Part shown: piece after piece, positions 1-7,750 of the stretch
How positions within the stretch are numbered: position 1 is the first letter of the stretch
How the letters are laid out: each line of letters opens with the position of its first letter
Made by a program: the position numbers and the translations under genes
The notes under the pieces: model-generated
The model's input: only the letters and a program-made list of their open reading frames with translations
What the model was told of the DNA's origin: nothing
Databases searched by the model: none
DNA from: Verrucomicrobiia bacterium
GTDB taxonomy: Bacteria > Verrucomicrobiota > Verrucomicrobiia > Opitutales > Opitutaceae
Length of the DNA stretch: 39,877 nt
Assembly (NCBI GenBank): GCA_011525695.1
Contig: WYBX01000091.1
Location: forward strand, 1-39,877
Direction of reading: 5' to 3'

Positions 1-93
1 CCGGACAGGAGGGCACAGAGTTGTTCCTTTGCAAAACCAGCCTGCCGTTCTCTGTGACCTCCGTGTTTCCTCTGTGCACTCTGTGTCCCAACA
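1..93. repeat. Direct repeat, copy 1 (intergenic)
   Basis: These 93 bases recur at 2901-2993 in the same orientation with a single visible mismatch (position 62 against 2962). The element is built from CTCTGTG/CACAGAG-type words. Similarity continues weakly past position 93 to the shared word GGCTCCCGCGG. The left end may be cut by the window edge. The element is non-coding and lies just past the 3' end of the M49 peptidase gene. Confidence 0.85.
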
Positions 94-136
94 TGTGTTC
101 TTTGGTGGCGGCTCCCGCGGTGGGATGGACGCAGGC

Positions 137-2182
137 TTAATTCTGCAGCGGCAGGAAGGCGTACTTGCGGCCGTATTCGAGCATCTGGGCCAGGAAGTCA
201 TCCGGATACTCGACCTTCACATCCACGATGGCGCCATTGCGCTCCACCGGCACCAGCCTGGGCTGGATGAAGCCGGTGAACGGCGCGACATCCAGCGGCG
301 CGTAGCGGCGGTGCACCTCGGCAAGGAGGGCCTGATCCACCTTGACGCCATAGGTCTCCACGAGGGCCTGGCCGGCGGCGAAGTCGCCCTCGGACTTGAT
401 CCGCTGGATCTCACGCAGCAGCTGGCCAAAGAGCGTGCGCAGCCGGTCGTAGTCATTGATCCGGAAATACGTCTTTCCGTTGCGCGTGATCCGCTCGATC
501 ACGCGATCGGCCCGGCCTTGCGCCAGCGCCCAGGAGGCGATCAGCTGGCGGTTGCGCATGTGAGCCTGCTCGAGCTGCTCGCCTGGCTTGATCCGATGGA
601 GCTGCATCATCAGGCCATTCATGATGTAGCTGTCGTACTCCGTCTTGCCGACCTCGACTGTCGGCATGACCCCGATTTCGACGAGTTTTGGATCGATGGC
701 ATAGTAGAGCGCCACGAGATCCGCGCGGGCCTCCTCGAGCGTGCCGGCATAATTCTTGAGCGTCTGATCCGTCGTACCCACGCCGGGGTTGAGCCGGCCC
801 GAGGCGTGGCCGATGACCTCGTGCATGTCGGTGTGCAGATCGCTGGCGAGCGCCCCCCATTGCTTGAGCCGCTGGATGACCTCCGGGTTCTCGCCGAACT
901 CGTCGTTGGCGGGGCTCTTGGCCTTCACATGGTTGTAGGCGGCGACGATATTGCCGAGCGAGACCGATTTGGAGCCATGCTGCTCGCGGATCCACTCGGC
1001 GTTCGGCAGGTTTATCCCCACGGGGGTGGACGGGGCGGCGTCGCCGACCTCGCCGATCACGGTGATGACCTTGGCGGAAATACCGGTGACGGCCGGCTTC
1101 TTGTGGGCCGGCATCAGCGGCGAGTTGTCCTCGAACCATTGCGCCTCCCGGGAAATCGCCGCAATCCGGCGCGTGGCCTCGGCATCGCGCATGGAGACGA
1201 CCGATTCATAGGCCCCGCGCTTGCCGACGGCGTCCGCGTAGACCTCGATGAAGCCATTGACGAAGTCGATCGTCGATTTCGTGTCGGTGACCCAGGCGAC
1301 GGCATGGGCGTCGAATTCCGCCAGATCGCCCGTCCGGTAATACCGGATCAGGTGCTCCAGGCTTTTGCGCTGGGTGGCGTTTTCGGCGACGGCCACGGCC
1401 TTCTCGAGCCAGCCGACGATCTGCTCGATCGCGGGTCCGTACATGCCGCCGACCTTCCACGGCCGTTCGATTATCCGACCGTCGACCTTGGCGAGCTGCG
1501 AGTTGAGCCCGAACGAGAGCCGCGGGTTGTCGGCTGATTTCACCTTGTCGGCGTAGTAGGCCTCGACCTCGGCGGCGGTGACGCCACGGTAGAAATTATT
1601 GGCGGAGGTGGCGACCTGATCCACGCCGGCGTCCAGGTTCACCGTCTTGGCATCGATCTTGGGGTCAAAGAGAATCGGCATGAGCTTCTCGGCCAGGGCC
1701 GCGGGCGCCCGGCCTGCGAGCGGAAGCAGCGCGGCATCGGTTTGCCCGACCAGCGCGGCGAAATAGGCGGGCGAGAACGCCGGGAGAATCTTCACGCTGG
1801 CGTAATGATGGTGGATGCCATTGGCAAAGAACACCTGCTTGGCGTAGGTAACGAAGTCGGCCCATTCCTTGCCGGTCCTCGGACCCCGATAGCCTTGGAG
1901 GATGGCCTCGAGCGTCTTGCGGATGGTGAGGTTGTGACGGTACTTCTGGTCCCAGAAGATATCGCGGCCTGCGAGCCCCGCCTGGCAGAGGTAATAGGCG
2001 AGCTGCTTCTGCCGCAGCGACAGCTGGTCGAATCCAGGCACCTGATACCGCAGGACCTGGATGTCGGCGAACCGATCCGCTTCGTAGACGAAGTCGGAAT
2101 CCGCGGCCGCCGGGGCCGGGGAAGCCAACGAGGCGAGGGCAAGGCCGATGGCGAGCCACCGGGAGAGGCTGACATTGTGCAT
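137..2182 (-). CDS. Exported M49-family metallopeptidase (dipeptidyl-peptidase III type)
   Basis: This 681-residue protein matches peptidase family M49, zinc enzymes that remove dipeptides from the N-terminus of short peptides. The family signature HEXXGH appears as HEVIGH at residues 454-459, supplying two zinc-binding histidines and the catalytic glutamate. The second motif, EExRA(D/E), appears as EEARAD at 483-488 and supplies the third zinc ligand. The start at 2182 was chosen because it begins directly with a signal peptide (MHNVSLSRWLAIGLALASL, then an Ala/Pro-rich cleavage region). The open frame continues 54 codons upstream but that stretch looks non-coding. Export suggests a periplasmic or surface role in peptide use, whereas the best-known DPP III enzymes are cytosolic. 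Family membership is firm; true dipeptidyl-peptidase activity is inferred. The gene ends in the tail of the first direct repeat. Confidence 0.85.
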   Translation of the reverse strand: MHNVSLSRWLAIGLALASLASPAPAAADSDFVYEADRFADIQVLRYQVPGFDQLSLRQKQLAYYLCQAGLAGRDIFWDQKYRHNLTIRKTLEAILQGYRGPRTGKEWADFVTYAKQVFFANGIHHHYASVKILPAFSPAYFAALVGQTDAALLPLAGRAPAALAEKLMPILFDPKIDAKTVNLDAGVDQVATSANNFYRGVTAAEVEAYYADKVKSADNPRLSFGLNSQLAKVDGRIIERPWKVGGMYGPAIEQIVGWLEKAVAVAENATQRKSLEHLIRYYRTGDLAEFDAHAVAWVTDTKSTIDFVNGFIEVYADAVGKRGAYESVVSMRDAEATRRIAAISREAQWFEDNSPLMPAHKKPAVTGISAKVITVIGEVGDAAPSTPVGINLPNAEWIREQHGSKSVSLGNIVAAYNHVKAKSPANDEFGENPEVIQRLKQWGALASDLHTDMHEVIGHASGRLNPGVGTTDQTLKNYAGTLEEARADLVALYYAIDPKLVEIGVMPTVEVGKTEYDSYIMNGLMMQLHRIKPGEQLEQAHMRNRQLIASWALAQGRADRVIERITRNGKTYFRINDYDRLRTLFGQLLREIQRIKSEGDFAAGQALVETYGVKVDQALLAEVHRRYAPLDVAPFTGFIQPRLVPVERNGAIVDVKVEYPDDFLAQMLEYGRKYAFLPLQN

Positions 2183-2339
2183 GGCGACATGCTTCCGAGG
2201 CGGCGGCCGTGATTCCAGCCGGAAAAGGCGATTGGGTGGATCGGGGTTTCGGCCATTGGTGCCATCGGACAAATGCGGTGGGCCGATAGGCACGTACGGG
2301 AGCCTGATGGCTTGGATCCCTTTGCGAGGCAGCGAGTGG

Positions 2340-2355
2340 AACACCCCGGGGTGTT
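2340..2355. promoter_or_regulatory. 16-bp perfect palindrome upstream of the M49 gene
   Basis: AACACCCCGGGGTGTT reads the same on both strands. It lies about 160 bp upstream of the peptidase start and about 50 bp beyond the stop of the STAS-like gene. It could be a protein-binding site or part of a terminator hairpin. It is not followed by a T-run on either strand, and no function can be assigned. Confidence 0.35.
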
Positions 2356-2402
2356 GCCGCGATGGGGTGGAAGCAGGCTGATGGTCAGGTGGGAGACCCG
2401 AC

Positions 2403-2774
2403 CTACTTCGCGATTTCGCGCTCGGCTTCCTGGCGGGTGGCGACGGTCACAATCCGGACCTTGCCGCGATAATGGGTGAGCGAAAGCAGCTTGAAGCCGA
2501 TGTCCTTGTCAGGATGCGGGATCACCCGGACGACCTTGGCGACGCCCGCGGCGCGACAGGCGTCCATGAACCGGGTGAGGTTTGGCACGCAGTCGATATC
2601 CATGGATTCGAGATCGGTGAGATCGGTGATCAGGGTGAAGCCGGGTGCGAGCTGGCTGAGAATCGGCTGCAGCCGATCGCAGGTCGCGGCCATGTCCGCG
2701 CCGCGGACGATGCCCCGGAAGTGGCTGCGCAGGACGTTGCCGCCCGGATCCGCCTTCACTTGAAACGGTGCCAT
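2403..2774 (-). CDS. Small STAS/SpoIIAA-like protein
   Basis: This 123-residue soluble protein has no signal peptide or membrane segment. Its pattern (MAPFQVKADPGGNVLRSHF at the start, then helices alternating with strands such as FTLITDLTDLESMD and GVAKVVRVIP) resembles SpoIIAA/STAS-like folds, which often bind nucleotides or partner proteins in signalling. No catalytic motif was seen. The start at 2774 was chosen because the 32 codons upstream lack protein character and the fold begins at this methionine. It lies upstream of the M49 gene in the same direction with a 220-bp gap, so shared transcription is uncertain. The fold assignment is by pattern only. The function is unknown. Confidence 0.65.
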   Translation of the reverse strand: MAPFQVKADPGGNVLRSHFRGIVRGADMAATCDRLQPILSQLAPGFTLITDLTDLESMDIDCVPNLTRFMDACRAAGVAKVVRVIPHPDKDIGFKLLSLTHYRGKVRIVTVATRQEAEREIAK

Positions 2775-2900
2775 GGGGCCAGCATGCGGAGGAAGGTGCG
2801 CGACGTCGAGCGTGGTCGCTCGCCAAGGATAGGGGACGGAGGAGTCTGAGCATCGCAAGGCCGCCTCCACCCAATCCTTGGGTCACAGAGCGCACAGAGG

Positions 2901-2993
2901 CCGGACAGGAGGGCACAGAGTTGTTCCTTTGCAAAACCAGCCTGCCGTTCTCTGTGACCTCAGTGTTTCCTCTGTGCACTCTGTGTCCCAACA
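2901..2993. repeat. Direct repeat, copy 2 (intergenic)
   Basis: This is the second copy of the 93-bp element at 1-93, in the same orientation. The intergenic stretch 2775-3209 holds no gene that I can support. Besides this repeat it holds the word GATGCATCCGGGTTA (3024-3038, also at 13253-13267), the hairpin at 3061-3083 and the inverted-repeat element at 3158-3191. Confidence 0.85.
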
Positions 2994-3060
2994 AATAACC
3001 TTCGGTTGCGGCTCCCGCGGTAAGATGCATCCGGGTTAACTGGCTCGACGGGGAGCACAT

Positions 3061-3083
3061 CGGTTTTCGCCGGTTGAAAACCG
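3061..3083. repeat. Hairpin element
   Basis: CGGTTTTC (3061-3068) pairs with GAAAACCG (3076-3083) across a 7-base loop. It lies between the RND permease stop and the STAS-like gene start, both on the minus strand, so it sits downstream of the STAS-like gene's promoter region rather than in a coding sequence. It looks like a dispersed intergenic palindrome. Confidence 0.4.
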
Positions 3084-3157
3084 GCGCTACCCGGAGGCCG
3101 CTGATTCCAGGACGGTCATTTCGACCGAGGAATGGGGATCCTGGAATCGGATTTCGG

Positions 3158-3191
3158 TTCATGGAGGGCCGGGCTCCGTCCCGGCCGTGAA
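3158..3191. repeat. Hairpin repeat (GGCCGGG-CTCCGT-CCCGGCC), member of the 11.8-12.2 kb family
   Basis: GGCCGGG (3167-3173) and CCCGGCC (3180-3186) form a stem around the loop CTCCGT, flanked by TTCATGGAG and GTGAA. Read on the other strand this is the same design as the GGCCGTG-ACGGAG-CACGGCC hairpins at 11928-11947 and 12063-12082, including the flank CTCCATGAA. It is therefore an inverted distant copy of a dispersed repeat. Confidence 0.6.
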
Positions 3192-3209
3192 GACAGATGA
3201 GCTGCGTGC

Positions 3210-6200
3210 CTACGCCATCCTCTCGGCGAGTTCGCGATCGGGGGAGAGTTCCTCGACCCGCAGCCGCGCGGCTTCCTCGGCCGTCAGTTCACGACTGAAA
3301 TAGCTGTAGACCGCAGGTACCACGTACAGCGTGAGCACGGTGCCGGTGAGCAGTCCGCCAATCACGGCCACGCCCATCGGCACCCGGCTTCCGGCGCCGG
3401 CACCGAGCGAAAGCGCGATGGGCAGGATGCCGAGAATGGTCGACAGGCTCGTCATCAGGATGGGCCGGAAGCGGGCCACGGAGGCATCCTCGATCGCCTC
3501 GCGGACCGAGAGCCCGTTGGCCTTGCGCTGGTTTGCGAACTCCACGATCAGGATGCCGTTCTTCGTCACGAGCCCGATGAGCATGACCAGCCCGATCTGG
3601 CTGAAAATGTTCAGGGTGTAGCCGCCGAGCCGGAGCGCGGCCAGCGCACCCGAGATGGCGAGCGGCACGGCCAGCATGATGATGAAGGGATCGCGGAAGC
3701 TCTCGAACTGTGCAGCCAGGACAAGGTATACGAGCACGAGCGCAAAGAGGAAGACGAACGCCAGGCTGGCCGAGCTGTCGGCAAAGTCGCGCGACTGGCC
3801 GGCCAGGTCCGTCGTGAACCGCTCGTCGAGGACCTCCCGGGCGATCTCGCGCATGGCGGCGATGCCATCGCCGACCGTCCGGCCGGGGGCAAGGTCGGCC
3901 GACACGGTCGCAGCCGCGTATCGATTGAACCGGTACAGGGTCGGCGGGCTGGTGGACTCGGCGACCGTGATGAGATTGTCGAGCGGGATCATGTCGCCGG
4001 AGGCGGAACGGACATGGATCTCGCGCAGATTCGACGGCTGGCTGCGATCCCCGCGCTGCAGCTGGCCGATGACCTGGAACTGCTCGTCGTCGAGGATGAA
4101 GTAGCCGTAGCGCTGTTCGCCGAGCGCGAGCTGGAGCGTCTGGGCGATGTCGCGGACGGAGACCCCCAGGCTCTGAGCGCGGTTGCGATCGATCTCGACC
4201 CGCAGTTCGGGCTTGTTGAACCGCAGGTTCACGTCGACCGCCGTGAGGGTGGGGTGCGCGCCGGCGCGATCGAGGAAAGTGGGCAGGACCCGCTCGAGTT
4301 CCTCGAGGTTGCGGGCCTGGATGACGAACTGGACGGGAGCGCCGGAGCGGCGGTCGCCAATCGTGGGCTCCTGCTGGACGGCGATTCGCGCGCCGGGCAT
4401 CCGGGCGAGCGTGCGGCGGAGGCTCACGGCGATTTCCGCCTGGCTGCGCTCCCGCTGTTCGGGCGGGACCAGGTTGATCCGCGCGAAGCCGGAGTTGACA
4501 GTCGACGCCCCGCCGAACCCGGGAGACGTGATGGTCGTGATCGAGCTGATTTCCGGGACCTCGCGCTGGAGCACGGCGTCAAGCCGGTCCATGAACGCGC
4601 CCATGGTCTCGAAGTTCGTGCCCTCCGGCGCCGAGACGCTGATGCGAAGGCTGCTGCGATCCTCGAGGGGGGAGAGTTCGCTCGGCAGTTCGCGAAACAT
4701 CCACCAGGCGAGGCCGCCGCTCCCGGCGAGCACGACGAAGGCGAGCCAGCGGGCGCGGAGGAAGCCGTTCAGGCTCGCGCGATACCAGCCGGACAGCCGC
4801 TGGAAGAACGGCTCGGTCCGACGGTAGAACCAGCCGTTGTGACTGCCGGCCTTGATCAGCCGCGTGCTCAGCATGGGCGTGAGGGTGAGGGCGACAAAGG
4901 CCGAGACCACGACCGCGCCGGCCAGGACGACGCCGAACTCCCGGAATAGCTTGCCCGTGAGCCCGCCCAGGAAGAGCAGCGGCATGAAGACCGCGGCCAG
5001 CGAAACCGTGGTCGCGATGACGGCGAAGAAAATTTCCCGGGTGCCCACGATGCCCGCCTCCAGCGGGTTCATCCCCTGCTCGATCTTCGCGTAGATGTTC
5101 TCGAGGACCACGATCGCGTCATCCACGACCAGCCCGATGGCGAGGACGAGCGCGAGCAGGGTCAGGACGTTCACCGAAAACCCCGCGAGGTACATGATGA
5201 AGAACGACGCGACGAGCGAGATGGGGATGACGATGATGGGGATGAACGTGGAGCGCCATTCCCGCAGGAAGAGGAAGATGATCCCGACCACGAGAGCCAG
5301 TGCGAGCAGGATGGTCTCCTGCACTTCCTTGATCGATCCGCGGATGAACTCCGTGGTGTCGAAGCCATAGATCACATCCACGTCGGCCGGCAGCTCGGGC
5401 TTGATCTGTTCCACGCGCAACCGACATTCGTCGAGGATCGCGATGTGGTTGGCGCCGGGTTGCGGGCGCAGGACGACGCCGACCATCGGCACGCCGTCGC
5501 GCTTCAGCACGGTGCGCTCGTTGAGTGCGCCCAGCTCGGCGCGGCCGATGTCGCCGAACCGCACGAGGATGCCGCCGGTCTGCTGGATGATCAGCCGTTC
5601 GAATTCCTCGGGGGTGCTGAGCCGGCTCAACGTGCGCACCGTGAGCTCGACCAGATCGCCGTCGATCCGGCCCGAGGGCAGCTCCAGGTTCCCGCGCTCC
5701 AGCGCCTGCCGCACGTCGAGCGGGGTGAGTCCGTGGGCGGCGAGCCGCACGGGATCGATCCAGAGCCGCATGGCGTATTCCTTCTCGCCCCAGATATCGA
5801 TTTCGCTCACGCCGGGGATCGTCTGCAGCCGCGCCTTGAAGATGTTGTCGGCGAGCGCGGTCAGCTCGAGCAGGTTGCGCAGGCTGCTGCGCACGCCGAG
5901 GAAGACGATCGGCGAGCTGTCGGCATCGGCCTTCGCGACCTGCGGCGGCTCGGCATCGGGCGGCAGCAGGCTGACGGCGCTGGCGATCTTGTCGCGCACG
6001 TCGTTGGCGGCGGCCTCGAGATCGACGCCCGGTTCGAACTCGATGGTGATCGTGCTGCGGCCATCGCGGCTGATGGAGGTCAGGTTGCGAATCCCGGCCA
6101 CGGCGTTGGCCTTTTCCTCCAGCGGGGTGGTGATTTGGGTCTCGATGACGCGGGCGTTGGCTCCCGGGTAGGACGTGCTGACCGAGACGACGGCCGGATC

Positions 6201-6320
6201 GGCCGCGGGAAATTCGCGCACGCCGAGGAAGGTGTAGCCGACCAGTCCGAAAATCACGAGGACGACCGACATGACGGTCGCGAGCACCGGCCGGCGGATG
6301 CTGACGGAGGAGAGGCTCAT
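3210..6320 (-). CDS. RND-family efflux permease (AcrB/MexB type)
   Basis: This 1036-residue inner-membrane pump has the length and layout of the HAE1 group: a first membrane helix near 12-32, a periplasmic porter region, membrane helices from about 336 to 485, a second porter region and helices from about 850 to 1010. The proton-relay residues are present: the aspartate pair in GLVVDDAIVVLENI at 400-401 and the lysine in GLVTKNGILIVEFAN at 920. It would export drugs or other amphiphiles using the proton gradient. Its start codon overlaps the stop of the adaptor gene (ATGA, 6317-6320), so translation is coupled. No outer-membrane channel gene is nearby, so a TolC-like protein encoded elsewhere would be needed. 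The substrate cannot be read from the sequence. Confidence 0.95.
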   Translation of the reverse strand: MSLSSVSIRRPVLATVMSVVLVIFGLVGYTFLGVREFPAADPAVVSVSTSYPGANARVIETQITTPLEEKANAVAGIRNLTSISRDGRSTITIEFEPGVDLEAAANDVRDKIASAVSLLPPDAEPPQVAKADADSSPIVFLGVRSSLRNLLELTALADNIFKARLQTIPGVSEIDIWGEKEYAMRLWIDPVRLAAHGLTPLDVRQALERGNLELPSGRIDGDLVELTVRTLSRLSTPEEFERLIIQQTGGILVRFGDIGRAELGALNERTVLKRDGVPMVGVVLRPQPGANHIAILDECRLRVEQIKPELPADVDVIYGFDTTEFIRGSIKEVQETILLALALVVGIIFLFLREWRSTFIPIIVIPISLVASFFIMYLAGFSVNVLTLLALVLAIGLVVDDAIVVLENIYAKIEQGMNPLEAGIVGTREIFFAVIATTVSLAAVFMPLLFLGGLTGKLFREFGVVLAGAVVVSAFVALTLTPMLSTRLIKAGSHNGWFYRRTEPFFQRLSGWYRASLNGFLRARWLAFVVLAGSGGLAWWMFRELPSELSPLEDRSSLRISVSAPEGTNFETMGAFMDRLDAVLQREVPEISSITTITSPGFGGASTVNSGFARINLVPPEQRERSQAEIAVSLRRTLARMPGARIAVQQEPTIGDRRSGAPVQFVIQARNLEELERVLPTFLDRAGAHPTLTAVDVNLRFNKPELRVEIDRNRAQSLGVSVRDIAQTLQLALGEQRYGYFILDDEQFQVIGQLQRGDRSQPSNLREIHVRSASGDMIPLDNLITVAESTSPPTLYRFNRYAAATVSADLAPGRTVGDGIAAMREIAREVLDERFTTDLAGQSRDFADSSASLAFVFLFALVLVYLVLAAQFESFRDPFIIMLAVPLAISGALAALRLGGYTLNIFSQIGLVMLIGLVTKNGILIVEFANQRKANGLSVREAIEDASVARFRPILMTSLSTILGILPIALSLGAGAGSRVPMGVAVIGGLLTGTVLTLYVVPAVYSYFSRELTAEEAARLRVEELSPDRELAERMA

Positions 6321-7423
6321 GACGAGCGGGCGCCGGGGGCGGCGGCGCTTTCTTCGCGCGGAACCGCCTGCACCGGCATGCCGGGGCGGAGTTGCAGCTG
6401 GCCGGAGGTGATGACGACCTCACCCGACTGAAGCCCTGACAGGATCTGCACCTCGCGGGTCGAGCGGATGCCGGTGGCCACGGTGCGCGGCTGGGCACGG
6501 CCCTGCTCGATCACATAGACCTGCTGCTGGTTGAGACCGGGGACGAGGGCGTCGGCGGGCACCATGATGGCATCGGGGATTTCGCGCAGCGGGAGTTCGA
6601 CCGTGGCGAAGCCGCCGGGAAGAACGCGCCCGGCGGAGTTGGGCGCACGCGCGCGCAGCCGGAGCATGCGCGTGTCCATGTCGACGCGCGGCTCGATGGC
6701 GTAGATTTCCCCCGCAATGGGCCCGTCGACGCCCGCCACCGAGATTTGGACCTTACCGTCGCGCTGGATCCGATCGAGGTGACGTTCCGCGACGGCGAAT
6801 TCCACCTTGATGGGATCGATTTTCTGAAGCGTGGCGATCCGGGTGGCGGGAGTGAGGAATGCGCCCTCGCTTACGTAACGCAGTCCGATCAGCCCGTCGA
6901 AGGGGGCGCGGAGGACGGTTTTCGCCAGCTGCGACGCCACGACCTCCGCCTCGGCCTCGAGCACCCGCACTTCGCTCAAGGCGGCGTCCAGCGCCTCCTG
7001 GGTCGTGCCGACGCCGACGCCGAGCTGTTTCTGGCGTTCCGCCTGGGCGCGGGCCAGGCTGACCCGGCTTTGGGCGCGCGCGAGCTGGGCCCGCAGCTCG
7101 GAATCGTCGATCTTGAGCAGCACGGCCCCGCGCTGGACGCGGGTGCCCTCCTCGAATTCGATGGCGACGACCTTGCCGGAAAGTTCGCTGACGAGATCGA
7201 CCGACTCATCCGCACGGAGGGTGCCGGTGGCGGTGATCCGTTCCGTGAGTGGCTGGACCTTGACAGTGTGGGTGAAAACCGGGAGCGCCGCGTTGCGGTC
7301 TGGGCCGGGAGCGGCTGGCGGTGCGCCGGCCTGGCCGGAGGTCGGCAGCAGCCGGGCGACGACGAACGCGGCTGCCAGTGCGGCAGCCAGGAGTCCACCG
7401 AATAGAAAGGGGCGACGCTTCAT
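6317..7423 (-). CDS. RND efflux periplasmic adaptor (membrane fusion protein)
   Basis: This 368-residue adaptor links the RND permease to an outer-membrane channel. It starts with an N-terminal anchor or signal helix (FLFGGLLAAALAAAFVVARLL). A first lipoyl half-motif follows at about 75-105 (SELSGKVVAIEFEEGTRVQRG). Next come an Ala/Arg/Gln-rich coiled coil at about 108-165 and a second lipoyl half with APFDGLIGLRYVSEG near 173-187. Beta-barrel and membrane-proximal domains complete the chain. It is the first gene of a two-gene operon with the permease and overlaps it by 4 bp. The upstream 327 bp contain two palindrome-bearing repeats (7601-7637 and 7687-7723) that could include an operator. 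Confidence 0.95.
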   Translation of the reverse strand: MKRRPFLFGGLLAAALAAAFVVARLLPTSGQAGAPPAAPGPDRNAALPVFTHTVKVQPLTERITATGTLRADESVDLVSELSGKVVAIEFEEGTRVQRGAVLLKIDDSELRAQLARAQSRVSLARAQAERQKQLGVGVGTTQEALDAALSEVRVLEAEAEVVASQLAKTVLRAPFDGLIGLRYVSEGAFLTPATRIATLQKIDPIKVEFAVAERHLDRIQRDGKVQISVAGVDGPIAGEIYAIEPRVDMDTRMLRLRARAPNSAGRVLPGGFATVELPLREIPDAIMVPADALVPGLNQQQVYVIEQGRAQPRTVATGIRSTREVQILSGLQSGEVVITSGQLQLRPGMPVQAVPREESAAAPGARSS

Positions 7424-7600
7424 GCGTGCCGGAAACGGTGTGCCGAGTTGTCGTTACGGCAAGATTTCCGGGCGAAACTTCCTGGAAATTGTTCCCGCAA
7501 AGCTCGTGACGTCGAGGTGCCTCATGCGTCTGGCTGCCTTCTCCCCTCGGGTAGAGCCGAAGCGGCGGGCGGCGTGGCTGGCGGGGCCGTTTTGGCGGCA

Positions 7601-7637
7601 GCCAGATCGATGTCGTGATCATGACACGCAAGTGGCT
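7601..7637. repeat. 37-bp palindrome-bearing repeat, copy A
   Basis: This copy matches 7687-7723 except at one base. It contains TGTCGTGATCATGACA (7611-7626), a palindrome with one mismatch. The gap 7424-7750 between the U32 gene and the efflux operon holds this pair and no gene that I can support. Confidence 0.7.
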
Positions 7638-7686
7638 TCGGGCTGGCGACGGTCAGCGGTGAAGCGGGGCGGGCAGGTGTGCGAAA

Positions 7687-7723
7687 GCCAGATCGATGTC
7701 GTGATCACGACACGCAAGTGGCT
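7687..7723. repeat. 37-bp palindrome-bearing repeat, copy B
   Basis: This copy contains the perfect 16-bp palindrome TGTCGTGATCACGACA (7697-7712). It lies 86 bp from copy A. Both copies lie upstream of the efflux operon and downstream of the U32 gene on the minus strand, so they could be an operator pair for the pump genes or a duplicated intergenic hairpin. Confidence 0.7.
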
Positions 7724-7750
7724 CGACGATCCACCGATGCCACAACGGCA

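Noticed and set aside
29..1537. Open plus-strand frame of about 500 codons opposite the M49 gene
   Set aside because: It is antisense to an enzyme with intact zinc motifs. The product is low-complexity and the frame starts in the direct repeat.
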